Source: Rhodococcus sp. 14-1411-2a (GTDB lineage Bacteria; Actinomycetota; Actinomycetes; Mycobacteriales; Mycobacteriaceae). Taken from it: 64,000 nt of DNA. The stretch lies in the NCBI RefSeq assembly GCF_002259485.1, contig NZ_NPGA01000007.1, positions 62,001-126,000 of the forward strand, given 5' to 3'. A model generated the notes under the pieces. It saw nothing but the letters and a program-made list of their open reading frames with translations. It was not told where the DNA came from and ran no database searches. A program made the position numbers and the translations under genes. This document shows, piece by piece, positions 8,122-16,832 of the stretch (position 1 is the first letter of the stretch; each line of letters begins with the position of its first letter).

Positions 8122-9630
8122 TCACATGCAGAAATCGACGGCAAGGTTCCCTTCGCTGTCCACCAGGTCTATTCGGCGTCCGACGGCCGACTCGTTCTGC
8201 ACGGACACGAGGTCGTGAAGCGTCGTTGCGAATTCATGTCCAGCTCGGCCCGCTACCCGCGCCCCATCGTCGGTGGCAGCCACGACAAACGCTTGCTCCG
8301 GCAGGCCGCTACGGTCGTACGTGACCGTAGCCGTCTCGATGGTCGCCGTTCCCGAGTAGCCGTGCACGACGCGTGCCGGCGTACCCGACACAGTCACCTG
8401 CTCCGGGTCGCCGATGTATCCGTCGCGATGAGCTCTCGTGGACAGCAGCACCACGTGCTGGTACGTCAGATAACCGCCGTTTGCATGAACCAATGCGACT
8501 CCGGAATTCTTGCGCAGCAGTCGCGTCGATTCCGCAATGGCATGGAGCGAGTAGCTGCTCAACGGCCCACCGAAGAACGAATGTCCTCCCAGGACAGTGG
8601 GAGTCGCCCCCTCGGTCAGGCCGAGCTCGTCGGCCAACAGGTTCGGCACGATCGGAAAGCAGCTGTATGCATCGACGAATGCCAGGTCCTCGCTGGCCAC
8701 CTCGGCCCTCGACAGTGCCCGCCGCACGGCCGCGCGAAGAGCTGGTGCGTCGTCGAACACCGGGCGCGCCAACACATCCGGATTGTCGACTGCACCCGCA
8801 CCACCCCACAGGTACACGATTCGATCCTCCGCCACACCGGCCTCACGGGCGGTCGCCAAGGAACAGACCATGACCGCAGCTGCTTGATCGACGAACGGCA
8901 TGGCGTTCATCGATAGCGGATAGCAATCGGACACAGACCGATTCGATGAACTGACGGTGCCGATGTCTTCCGGCGTGCGTGCAACAGGGCTCCATGCAAC
9001 GGGATGTTCGGCCGCAATTGCCGAGAAGCGGGAGTACATGTCGGCCGATTCGCGCAGCCCCTGGTCTGGGTTCAGGCCACGGCTGTGGGCACGCGCGTTC
9101 TCGAAGAGCGGGTAGATCTGTACCGGTGCCAGGATTCCTGCTCGCTGCATTTCGGCGCTGCCGAGGTCCTCGGGCGAGAACGACGGAGGGCCTCCCGGTA
9201 CGGTCGTCCAACCCGATTCACCGGGGTCCACACCCGCTTTCGTCATGGCACGGACGGAGGCCTGCGCCTCGCCGCCCACCACCAGTGCTGCAGCAGTGCG
9301 TCCTTCGGCGATATCTCGACCGACCTGGTCGAGTAGGCGCGCGGGGTGATGCCCACCGATCGTGCTCGAGGAGCTGGATGTGAGGGTGACGCCCAACCTC
9401 TCGGCGACCAGAGCCGGAAGATCGGCGTAGTTCCAGCTCGTGGTGCGAACTGCATGTATCGCATCGACCTGCGCGCTCAGACCCGGTGCTCCTGTGTCCT
9501 CGATCGCCGCATTCACAGCGCGCAGAACGAGATCGAGCGGCTCGATGGCGCTCTGCGCAGTGCCGTCGCCTGTGAACTTCAGGTCACCCACACCCACGAT
9601 GACCGGGACTCGTTCCGCATTGATGGACAT
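8122..9630 (-). CDS. Thiolase-like acetyl-CoA acetyltransferase (SCP2-type subfamily)
   Basis: About 502 residues from the ATG at 9630; a GTG two codons upstream is possible. It starts VPVIVGVGDLKF and has FENARAHSRGL, VDAYSCFPI and GGHSFFGGPLSSYSLH, as in the long SCP2/thiolase proteins with an extra C-terminal OB-like domain. The usual nucleophile cysteine position is occupied by a serine run (TSSSSSTIGGHHP), which I recall as common in this subfamily, so classical thiolysis is doubtful. Its partner may be the crotonase at 6594, with which it shares a palindromic site. Confidence 0.75.
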   Translation of the reverse strand: MSINAERVPVIVGVGDLKFTGDGTAQSAIEPLDLVLRAVNAAIEDTGAPGLSAQVDAIHAVRTTSWNYADLPALVAERLGVTLTSSSSSTIGGHHPARLLDQVGRDIAEGRTAAALVVGGEAQASVRAMTKAGVDPGESGWTTVPGGPPSFSPEDLGSAEMQRAGILAPVQIYPLFENARAHSRGLNPDQGLRESADMYSRFSAIAAEHPVAWSPVARTPEDIGTVSSSNRSVSDCYPLSMNAMPFVDQAAAVMVCSLATAREAGVAEDRIVYLWGGAGAVDNPDVLARPVFDDAPALRAAVRRALSRAEVASEDLAFVDAYSCFPIVPNLLADELGLTEGATPTVLGGHSFFGGPLSSYSLHAIAESTRLLRKNSGVALVHANGGYLTYQHVVLLSTRAHRDGYIGDPEQVTVSGTPARVVHGYSGTATIETATVTYDRSGLPEQAFVVAATDDGARVAGRAGHEFATTLHDLVSVQNESAVGRRIDLVDSEGNLAVDFCM

Positions 9631-9644
9631 GCACACAGGCTATA

Positions 9645-9661
9645 CGGACACAATTTGTCTG
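9645..9661. promoter_or_regulatory. Palindromic site before the thiolase-like gene
   Basis: CGGACACAATTTGTCTG lies 15 bases upstream of the start and agrees with the perfect palindrome at 7431-7447 at about 11 of 17 positions, including both GACA/TGTC half sites. Confidence 0.45.
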
Positions 9662-9758
9662 CAATCGATAACCGTCCTGTCAAGAACAGCGACTCACCGA
9701 GTGACCGCCGGCCGAATTCGGAGCGTCCGTGCACCCACTCCCCCACCACCCCGACCTG

Positions 9759-9791
9759 GTGATTGACATCACAGGGACCGGCCGCTATCTT
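9759..9791 (+). promoter_or_regulatory. Promoter of the ABC-importer operon
   Basis: TTGACA (9763-9768), a 17-base spacer and TATCTT (9786-9791). The -35 box sits in the palindrome GTGATTGACATCAC (9759-9772), which recurs unchanged at 35871-35884 before a paralogous binding-protein gene. Confidence 0.65.
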
Positions 9792-9816
9792 TCAAACTGA
9801 CATCAGTTCAGTTTGA
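9792..9816. promoter_or_regulatory. Operator site a of the large regulon
   Basis: Perfect 9-base arms TCAAACTGA/TCAGTTTGA lie directly after the -10 box. The 18 bases 9793-9810 (CAAACTGACATCAGTTCA) fit the regulon consensus TGAACTGANNTCAGTTCA with two changes. A repressor bound here would block the start point. Confidence 0.65.
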
Positions 9817-9939
9817 CGAACGTTGCGGCTGGTTCGAGCGCGTACGTGAAGTCTGCGATCGATGTCGCCCGACTCCACGTCAAACGATGGCTCGCCGAGT
9901 TCTTGGGAAGTCATCGACGTGCCCGAAAGGAACGCAGGC

Positions 9940-10980
9940 ATGAATAAGTTCAGGACGACGCTCGTTGCCGTGATTGCAACGGCCACGATGGTAGGCCTCA
10001 CCGCATGCGGAGGCTCGTCTTCCACCGCGTCCGCTCCGGTGGAGGGCGACTGGGATGCCGTGATCGCTGCCGCGAAGGAGGAGGGCAGTGTGATGCTCTA
10101 CTCCAGCCAGAAGCCGGCCAACCTCGATGCGCTGACAGCGGCTTTCGAGGCGCAGTACCCGGAGATCGACATGGAGTACGTGCGCGGCACCGACTCCGAG
10201 ATCAATCCCAGGGTAGAAACCGAGAACCGAACGGGGGCAGGGATCGCTGACGTCCACATGACCACCGACGCCTCCTGGATCGAGAATGCCGCCGAATCCG
10301 GCCGATTCTCCACCGACCTCATCGGCCCCGACCTGGATGCGCCCGCTTTCGATCCTGCGGACAGCGTCATCAACGATCGGTTCTTCCTCTCCAGCGCAGC
10401 GGTGTTCGGACTCGGGTGGAATACCGCAGCGGTGCCGGACGGCGTCGACGCTCCCGAGGACCTGATCGATCCGAAGTTCCAGGGCAAGATCGGCATCGTC
10501 AACCCCACCGGGTTCGCGTCGTACGTCGATCTGTACAAGTACTACTCCAAGACCTTCGGAGAGGACTACTGGAACCAGATCGCCGAACTCGCGCCCCGGG
10601 TGTACCCCAGCGCACTCGCAGTAGCGCAAGCTCTGACCTCGGGTGAAGTGACTGTCAGTCCCATGGTTCAGCCTCTCGTCACCGAGGTTGCCGCAGGCGC
10701 GCCGGTCGACTGGGCATTGCCGGACAGTCCGTGGGGAACACCTTGGTACTCAGAGGTTCTCGGTGCTTCCCAGCATCCCAACGCAGCGCAGGTGCTCGCG
10801 AACTTCATGGTGACAGCCGAAGGACAGCAAGCACTGAACGGCGGCTACGCGGCCGTTCTGCCGGATATCGAGGGTGCAGTCGCGCGAGCCCAGGACATCG
10901 CATCGCCCGACCTCGCCGAACTGACGCCGGAAAAGGTCGAGCAATACTCACAGGAATGGCAGACCCTGTTCCAAGGCTGA
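9940..10980 (+). CDS. ABC transporter substrate-binding lipoprotein (paralog 1)
   Basis: 346 residues from the ATG at 9940, which follows an aaagg ribosome site; an upstream in-frame start lacks one. The signal peptide ends in a lipobox VGLTACGG (Cys23). The mature part follows the family-1 extracellular binding-protein pattern of iron(III), phosphonate and organic-acid importers: VMLYSSQ, EAQYPEIDMEYVRG, ADVHMTTDASWI, LGWNTAAVP and HPNAAQVLANFM. It delivers a solute to the ATPase and permease encoded next. Two close paralogs (32347 and 35932) share the same motifs. The ligand is unknown; placement in a beta-oxidation regulon favours an organic acid over iron. Confidence 0.88.
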   Translation: MNKFRTTLVAVIATATMVGLTACGGSSSTASAPVEGDWDAVIAAAKEEGSVMLYSSQKPANLDALTAAFEAQYPEIDMEYVRGTDSEINPRVETENRTGAGIADVHMTTDASWIENAAESGRFSTDLIGPDLDAPAFDPADSVINDRFFLSSAAVFGLGWNTAAVPDGVDAPEDLIDPKFQGKIGIVNPTGFASYVDLYKYYSKTFGEDYWNQIAELAPRVYPSALAVAQALTSGEVTVSPMVQPLVTEVAAGAPVDWALPDSPWGTPWYSEVLGASQHPNAAQVLANFMVTAEGQQALNGGYAAVLPDIEGAVARAQDIASPDLAELTPEKVEQYSQEWQTLFQG

Positions 10981-11071
10981 CCCTCCACTGTTACCGAGTT
11001 CGCCTGGGCGCTCGACCCACGACATGCACTGTGACAGCCACGCACACCGATACTCCGAAAGTGAGTACGCA

Positions 11072-12232
11072 ATGACCTCTCGATTCGCGGTCTCCGGACT
11101 GACGAAGAAGTACGGTACGAACGTCGTCGTAGACAGCCTCGACCTCGAGATCGAGCAGGGCGAATTTCTGGTCCTGCTCGGGCCGAGTGGTTGCGGCAAG
11201 ACCACGACGTTGCGGTGCCTCGCCGGACTGGAGACACCCCAGGGCGGCTCCATATCTTTCGCGGGCCGGACAGTGTTCGATGCGTCGTCGAAACTCCATG
11301 TGCCTGCGCACAAGCGGAACATCGGCATGGTGTTCCAGTCGTATGCGCTGTGGCCCCACATGACGGTCGCAGAGAACATTCGGTACCCGTTGACGGTGCG
11401 CAAGCTGAAGAAGGCGATTGCCGACGGCGCGGTCGAGACGGCCGCGAACATGGTCGATTGCGGTGCGTTGCTCGACCGGTACCCCTCGCAGCTCAGCGGC
11501 GGCCAGCAGCAACGTGTCGCGGTCGCTCGCGGGCTCGTGGCGCAACCGGATCTGGTGTTGTTCGACGAGCCTCTGAGCAATCTCGATGCGCGCCTGCGAG
11601 ATCAGGTTCGATCGCAGATTCACCAGTTGCACCAACAGCTCGGTTTCACCGCCGTGTTCGTCACTCACGACCAGTCCGAGGCGTTCGCTCTCGGCGACCG
11701 TCTCGCGATCATGAAGGCCGGAAAGATCGAGCAGTACGACGAGCCCGAGCACGTCTTCGAGAATCCGGCGTCGGAATACGTCGCCGCGTTCATCGGGATG
11801 GGTAATCGGCTCGAACTGATGCGCGGCCACGACGGATGGGTCACGAGCGGCTCGGACGTCATCGACCTTCAGACGGCCACCGTTCGTGAGCGTGCCGACG
11901 AGGGCACTCGTGCCGTAGCGCGGTTCCGACCGGACGACGTGCTGTTGCACGACACTGCCGACCAGGTGCCGCCCGGAAACATTGCCCTGCACGCAGAACT
12001 CGTGACGTACGAATACGGCGGTCGGTACTTCGACGTGGCAGTCAAGACCGGCGACGAGCAGTTGACGCTGCGAGCCACGGCTACCGAACACAGTGCGGCG
12101 CTGCGGCGTAGCAGGCCCGGACAGCCGGTACTCGTCAGCTTCGCGCCGTCGTGTCTGCGGGTGTACGCGCTGCCCGACGCGTCGTCGGCCGCGAGCTCCG
12201 AGCTCGTCGGTTCCGCAGGAAAGACCTCGTGA
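11072..12232 (+). CDS. ABC transporter ATP-binding protein (PotA/FbpC type)
   Basis: 386 residues. Walker A is GPSGCGKT (residues 37-44), signature LSGGQQ (141-146), Walker B LVLFDEP (161-167) and H-loop VTHDQSEA (His199). About 150 residues after the ATPase form a TOBE-type regulatory region. The start at 11072 was chosen because an upstream in-frame start would add an unrelated 16 residues. The stop overlaps the permease ATG by one base. It powers import through the fused permease. Confidence 0.92.
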   Translation: MTSRFAVSGLTKKYGTNVVVDSLDLEIEQGEFLVLLGPSGCGKTTTLRCLAGLETPQGGSISFAGRTVFDASSKLHVPAHKRNIGMVFQSYALWPHMTVAENIRYPLTVRKLKKAIADGAVETAANMVDCGALLDRYPSQLSGGQQQRVAVARGLVAQPDLVLFDEPLSNLDARLRDQVRSQIHQLHQQLGFTAVFVTHDQSEAFALGDRLAIMKAGKIEQYDEPEHVFENPASEYVAAFIGMGNRLELMRGHDGWVTSGSDVIDLQTATVRERADEGTRAVARFRPDDVLLHDTADQVPPGNIALHAELVTYEYGGRYFDVAVKTGDEQLTLRATATEHSAALRRSRPGQPVLVSFAPSCLRVYALPDASSAASSELVGSAGKTS

Positions 12233-13956
12233 TGGCCACGCTCGTCGACGTCGAACGTCCCGAGTCCACCGAGACGACCGGTAAGCGCTCACTGGCGATC
12301 TCGCCGAATTGGCGCGCGCGAATCGGGTACGCCGCCGTCCTCGCCGTGTTGGCCTACCTGGTGGTACTCCCCATGGTGCGTCTGCAGATGCTCGCGTTCG
12401 AGGACGGAGCTGCCGGATACCGAAGTCAGTACGGCCGCTTCGACATCGGCGTCACCCTTCGAACCACGGTGGCGTTGGCGCTGGGTTCGTTGGTGATCGC
12501 GATGGTGCTGGGAACGCTGCTCGCGTTCGCCGCGAGCAGGCTTCCCGCCAAGCTCGGTTGGCTGCGTGTCATTCCCATCCTGCCGATCGTGATGCCGGCG
12601 GTGGCAAGCGTGGTGGGGTGGGCATTCCTGCTCTCCCCCGGGCCCGGTTACCTCAATGTGGTGTTGCGCCTGCTGCCGTGGTGGAGCGGATCGGACAGTG
12701 GGCCGATCGACGTGTACACCGTCCCGTGGATCATCGTTCTCACCGGCTTCGGTCTGACGTCGTTCGTCTATCTGTTCGTCAGTTCCGGCATGCAGAACAT
12801 CAGCTCCGAGCACCTCGAAGCAGCTCAGGTCAGCGGATCGTCCACGGTCGGAATCTTTTTCAAGATCGTCCTCCCGCTGCTTCGACCGTCCCTCATCTAC
12901 GGCGGCGGTATCGCGCTGCTCCTCGGACTCGGCCAGTTCACCGGCCCCCTGCTACTGGGTGCGAACACCGGAGTCAAAGTGCTGACCACCGAGATGTACC
13001 GCCGGGTGTCGGAGTCCCCGTCGGACTTCGCCGCGGCAGCGGCCGCCGGGTCTCCGCTGGTGATCTTCGGACTGGTACTCGTGCTGGCGCAGAAGGCGTT
13101 GCTGGGCAACCAGACTCGTTTCGTCACGCACGGCGGCAAGGCATTCGCGCCGTCCACCGGTAAAGCCACGTGGGCTACGGTCACCATCGTGGTGTTCGCA
13201 CTCTTCGCCCTGGTCATCCCGCTGGTCGGTCTGATCATCGTCTCGTTGACGCCGTACTGGTCGGGATCGTTGTCGCTGAGTCTGTTGACGCTGGACAACT
13301 TTCGGGCACTGATGGATACGACGGCGGTGGTGGAGTCGGTCCTGACCAGTGTGCTGACCTCACTGGGCGCGGTCGCGATCTGCATTCCGCTCGGATACCT
13401 GATGGCAAACCTTCTCGTCCGCGGTCGTCGGTTCAGAATTCTCGCGCTGATCGCAGACCTCATGACCGCACTGCCACTGGGCATCCCGGCCGTGATCTTC
13501 GGCGTCGGATTCCTGCTCACGTACACCGAACCGCCGCTGATCCTCTACGGAACCAGAACGGTGATCATCCTCGTGTACATCGTGCTGATGCTGCCGTTCT
13601 CGACGAGGATGCAGATGACGGCCATGCTCTCGCTCGGCAACACGTACACCGAGGCGTCGGCCACCAGTGGCGCGTCGCCTTTCGTGACGAATCTACGAAT
13701 CATGTTGCCGCTGATGCGTCCGACGATCCTCAGTGCCGTCGCGCTCATGTTCATTCTGCTGACCCATGAATTCGCCGCGTCACTTCTCGTGCGAGCGTCC
13801 ACCACTCAGGTGATGGGCACGCTGCTGTTCGACATGTGGCAGAACGGCTCCTACCCACTCGTGGCTGCAATGGCACTACTGATGACTGCTGTGACCACGA
13901 TCGGTGTCGCCGCGGCGATGCTCGTCGGTGGGCGCAACGTACTGAGCAAGCTGTGA
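12232..13956 (+). CDS. ABC transporter permease, two fused membrane domains (FbpB type)
   Basis: 574 residues with about 12 membrane segments in two homologous halves. Each half has a cytoplasmic EAA loop that contacts the ATPase: LEAAQVSGSSTVGIFFKI in the first and TEASATSGASPFVTNLRI in the second, both followed by LPL(L/M)RP. A fused two-domain permease is normal for iron(III)/phosphonate-type importers. It is the only permease in the regulon, so all three binding proteins probably use it. An in-frame GTG three bases upstream is an alternative start. Confidence 0.9.
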   Translation: MATLVDVERPESTETTGKRSLAISPNWRARIGYAAVLAVLAYLVVLPMVRLQMLAFEDGAAGYRSQYGRFDIGVTLRTTVALALGSLVIAMVLGTLLAFAASRLPAKLGWLRVIPILPIVMPAVASVVGWAFLLSPGPGYLNVVLRLLPWWSGSDSGPIDVYTVPWIIVLTGFGLTSFVYLFVSSGMQNISSEHLEAAQVSGSSTVGIFFKIVLPLLRPSLIYGGGIALLLGLGQFTGPLLLGANTGVKVLTTEMYRRVSESPSDFAAAAAAGSPLVIFGLVLVLAQKALLGNQTRFVTHGGKAFAPSTGKATWATVTIVVFALFALVIPLVGLIIVSLTPYWSGSLSLSLLTLDNFRALMDTTAVVESVLTSVLTSLGAVAICIPLGYLMANLLVRGRRFRILALIADLMTALPLGIPAVIFGVGFLLTYTEPPLILYGTRTVIILVYIVLMLPFSTRMQMTAMLSLGNTYTEASATSGASPFVTNLRIMLPLMRPTILSAVALMFILLTHEFAASLLVRASTTQVMGTLLFDMWQNGSYPLVAAMALLMTAVTTIGVAAAMLVGGRNVLSKL

Positions 13957-14717
13957 TGGGCGCGCAGTCCCGCCTCCAGGACAAGGTCGTTCTGGTCACC
14001 GGGGCAACCGGAGGAATCGGCACCGCGATCGTCGAGCGTCTGGCCTCGGAAGGGGCCGTGATCGTGGTGACCGACGTCGACGGTAACGCGTGCGCAGCCC
14101 TCGTGGCGGACCAGGCCGACAGTGAACGCCATCTCCCGATCGCACTCGACATCACCCGGGAAGATGAGTGGCACAGCGCTGTCGAGGCAGTGGCCGCGCA
14201 GTACGGTCGGCTCGACGCCGTGGTCAACAACGGTGCCATCGGTAGCCTCGGAACCGTCGTCGACGAGGATCTCGACCGCTACAACCGAGTTGTCGAAGTC
14301 AGTCAGACCGGGACGTGGCTCGGAATGAAGCATGCCGGCGCGTATGTCGAGCGCTCCGGCGGAGGATCCATCGTCAACATCTGTTCCATCCTCGGCAGCG
14401 TCGGCGGCCTCGGCAACAGCTTCGCCTACGCCGCGGCCAAAGGCGCTGTGCGCACGATGACCAAGAATGCAGCCCTGCACTGGGCCACCAAGGGTGTTCG
14501 AGTCAACTCCATCCACCCTGGCTTCATCGGCACAACGCAGTTGCTCGAACGCTACGAGGGCTCCGAACGTCACAGCGCCATGATTGCGCACACTCCGATG
14601 GGTCGACTGGGGACCGGGGCCGAAGTGGCTGCCGCCGTTGCCTTTCTGGCCGGGGACGACTCGACGTTCGTCACCGGGACCGAGCTGTACGTCGACGGCG
14701 GTTGGACCTGCGACTGA
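13956..14717 (+). CDS. Short-chain dehydrogenase/reductase
   Basis: 253 residues, classical SDR. It has the cofactor motif TGATGGIG (15-22), NNGA (91-94), Ser144, Tyr158 and Lys162 in YAAAK, and ends LYVDGGWTCD. The acidic residues after the second strand (VVTDVDG) favour NAD. It starts at the last base of the permease gene, so it is made with the importer. It probably oxidises or reduces a hydroxyl/keto group on the imported compound or its CoA ester. Confidence 0.88.
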   Translation: MGAQSRLQDKVVLVTGATGGIGTAIVERLASEGAVIVVTDVDGNACAALVADQADSERHLPIALDITREDEWHSAVEAVAAQYGRLDAVVNNGAIGSLGTVVDEDLDRYNRVVEVSQTGTWLGMKHAGAYVERSGGGSIVNICSILGSVGGLGNSFAYAAAKGAVRTMTKNAALHWATKGVRVNSIHPGFIGTTQLLERYEGSERHSAMIAHTPMGRLGTGAEVAAAVAFLAGDDSTFVTGTELYVDGGWTCD

Positions 14718-14748
14718 CCGCTCGGGTAGGGCTCTCGGGGCGGATGCT

Positions 14749-15765
14749 TCAGCAGGTGGTGAAGAAGTCCACCCCGTTGGAGGTCCGCGCCGACAGTCTG
14801 CCGCGCTGGACCAGAACGTCCAGGTGCGCCAGCGTCTCGCAGGTCGCCACCATCTGGTTGAAGCTGTCCAGGCTGGCGAACGATCGATCGTGCCGAGTCC
14901 ACGTCAGGCCGGACGCCACGTCCAACCCGGTTGCGCGAGCGGCAGATTCGACGACGCTCTCGGTAGCGGCGAGACGGCGATCGTGGTGTTCGAGCAACTG
15001 CCGGCAGCGCTCGTGCACGCCGGCACCCGGATGGCCGTGCGACGGCAACATCGCCCGGTCCGGTTCGTCGAGCATCGCGGTCAGCGACGTCAGGTACTTG
15101 CCCAATGGAAGGTCCCACTCACCGAGCTCGAACCCGATCGACGGCGTGATCGTGGGCAGAACGTGGTCTCCCGTGTAGCACACGTTCCGGTCGATGTCGT
15201 GAAAAACCATGTGGCCCTTGGTGTGCCCGGGGGTGTGTACAGCGACAACCGCATGGCCGGGAATGTCGACGGGACCGGGTTGCAACCACGCGTCCGGTAG
15301 CTCCCAGTCCGAGGCGTCGAAGGGTTCGGCCTTCCCGCTCTCGGAGGCGGTGCAAGCGATCTCGAACGCGCCCGCTCGCTCGAGTTCACGGATCGAGCTG
15401 ACCGGCACGTTGCTGCGCAACCGACCGATCGCTTCGATGCCCGGTGCCTCTGCGGCACCGAGATGCACCCGGGTTCCGTATCGACGACGCAGCTCGACGG
15501 CGAACGTGTAGTGATCACGATGCACGTGGGTGACGTACACGTCGTGAATTTCGGACGGCCGACGTCCGATGCGACGCAAGGCGTCGACGAGCTCGTCGTG
15601 GGTGGAGGCTCGGTGCCAACCGCCGTCGATCAGGACCAGCCCCGTGTGAGTCTCCAGCACATAGACATTGATCGCGCGCAGACCGTCCTGAGGCATCTGC
15701 AGAGGAACGCGATGGACGCCGTCTGCCACTGCAAAACAGCCTGGATCGGCCCACGACGAGGTCAT
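14749..15765 (-). CDS. Metallo-beta-lactamase-fold hydrolase
   Basis: 338 residues from the ATG at 15765, which overlaps the stop of the upstream EthD gene. It has the full metal set: HVHRDH (80-85), HTPGHTKGH (His181), YTGDHVLP (Asp200) and a late SHGHPG. The fold covers glyoxalase II, lactonases and other thioesterases. In this regulon a lactonase or acyl-CoA/glutathione thioesterase is plausible, but no motif decides. A C-terminal region of about 90 residues after the metal sites resembles the extra helical domain of LACTB2-like proteins. Confidence 0.82.
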   Translation of the reverse strand: MTSSWADPGCFAVADGVHRVPLQMPQDGLRAINVYVLETHTGLVLIDGGWHRASTHDELVDALRRIGRRPSEIHDVYVTHVHRDHYTFAVELRRRYGTRVHLGAAEAPGIEAIGRLRSNVPVSSIRELERAGAFEIACTASESGKAEPFDASDWELPDAWLQPGPVDIPGHAVVAVHTPGHTKGHMVFHDIDRNVCYTGDHVLPTITPSIGFELGEWDLPLGKYLTSLTAMLDEPDRAMLPSHGHPGAGVHERCRQLLEHHDRRLAATESVVESAARATGLDVASGLTWTRHDRSFASLDSFNQMVATCETLAHLDVLVQRGRLSARTSNGVDFFTTC

Positions 15766-16097
15766 CCCGCGTCGCTCGCGAGAGGCACCATCGTCTTCTC
15801 GTCGCCATACCACATCATCCGTCGACCACCCATGGTCCCGACGTGGTCGACAGCGGCTTTCCACTCGTCACTGGCCAAGGCGGCCTCGAGCGCGTCGCGC
15901 GACTCGAAGCTGAGCACCGACAGCCCGTCCCACCCATGGGACTTGCTCCCGAATGCTTCGAGTAGTTCGGTGTGCTGCCAACGGAGCAAGCCGGGCAGGG
16001 GGTACGTGACATCGGCGTGCTCCCCGCGCCACCACGTGATGAACTGCTCGTGCGTCCACTCTTCCGGACGGGCGGCTACGAGTACCAAATTGTACAT
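15762..16097 (-). CDS. EthD-type dimeric alpha-beta barrel protein
   Basis: 111 residues beginning MYNLVLVAARPEEWTHEQF, followed by WWRGEHADVTYPLPGLL; the RGEH-type motif and the later DEWKAAVDHVGTM are typical of EthD/ABM-like small barrels. Such proteins are accessory or cofactor-free enzymes in degradative pathways. It has a good ribosome site (aggaga) and operator site b 13 bases upstream, and is followed by the MBL gene with an ATGA overlap. Confidence 0.75.
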   Translation of the reverse strand: MYNLVLVAARPEEWTHEQFITWWRGEHADVTYPLPGLLRWQHTELLEAFGSKSHGWDGLSVLSFESRDALEAALASDEWKAAVDHVGTMGGRRMMWYGDEKTMVPLASDAG

Positions 16098-16109
16098 TTC
16101 TCTCCTAAG

Positions 16110-16127
16110 TGAATTCTGTTCAGTTCA
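16110..16127. promoter_or_regulatory. Operator site b
   Basis: TGAATTCTGTTCAGTTCA matches the regulon consensus and lies between the EthD start (16097) and the TetR stop (16167). A possible minus-strand promoter, TTGACC then GAATTC with 17 bases between, overlaps it. Confidence 0.6.
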
Positions 16128-16166
16128 AAAGAGGGTCAAGGTCCGCTGCAGATACAGCTCGCGCTG

Positions 16167-16790
16167 TTACTTGCGGACCACTCGGATGGCGGCGTCCGTC
16201 ACCAGTGCAGTGATGTCGTCGATGGTCAGTCGGCCGTCGGGCCGGTACCACCGCCATACGCTGACCACCAGAGCGAGCACCAAACGCGCAGACATCGTCG
16301 GATTCGACTCCGCGAACTGGCCCGCCTCGATCCCCCGCACGATCAATGCGGTCCAGTTCTTTTCGATCCGTTGCACGAGTTCACGGCACTCGACCCGTTC
16401 GGCCTCTTCCTTCGCGGACTGACGTTCGGTCGCCAAGAGGTCCATGTGGTTGTGCAGAATGCGACGGGCCAATGCGTCCTGAGGAGATGCCGCCAACGAC
16501 GCGGCAATCGCCGCGCGCAGTGCATCCTCGGCATGCGTCACGCCGTCGGTGGCCGCCACGAAACGGGCGGCGGAGTCGGCGAGTTCGATGCGCATGATCG
16601 TCAGCAAGCAGTGCGCTTTGGATTCGAAGTAGTGATAGAGCGCGGTCTGACCGATACCGACCTCGTCGGCGATGGACGCCCACTTGGTGTGCTCGTATCC
16701 CACTTTGCCGAAGTGGTCTATTGCTGCCGTCAGAATGCGCGTTCGCTTGGACCGCGGGCTCTCGCGCCGAACATCGGTTCCTACGGTCAT
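16167..16790 (-). CDS. TetR family regulator, probable repressor of the large regulon
   Basis: 207 residues from the ATG at 16790, which has an AGGGG ribosome site. The helix-turn-helix is in HTKWASIADEVGIGQTALYH followed by YFESKAHCL. The C-terminal half fits the KstR2/FadR-type ligand domain. It is the only regulator gene between 9.7 and 39 kb, and one of the eight palindromes (16848-16865) lies 58 bases before its own start. By analogy with other TetR proteins of catabolic regulons it should repress until a pathway CoA ester binds; this is inference. Confidence 0.85.
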   Translation of the reverse strand: MTVGTDVRRESPRSKRTRILTAAIDHFGKVGYEHTKWASIADEVGIGQTALYHYFESKAHCLLTIMRIELADSAARFVAATDGVTHAEDALRAAIAASLAASPQDALARRILHNHMDLLATERQSAKEEAERVECRELVQRIEKNWTALIVRGIEAGQFAESNPTMSARLVLALVVSVWRWYRPDGRLTIDDITALVTDAAIRVVRK

Positions 16791-16832
16791 GACTGCCCCT
16801 ACTGATAGAACGTACAACCCTCCGGTGGGAGT

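Noticed and set aside
10991-12292. 433-codon minus-strand frame opposite the ABC ATPase
   Set aside because: It is antisense to Walker A, signature and Walker B motifs in the right order.
9940-13956. Iron(III) uptake system
   Set aside because: The protein family is shared with iron importers, but operators, neighbours and two paralogs all lie in a CoA-ester degradation regulon and no iron-type regulatory box is visible.
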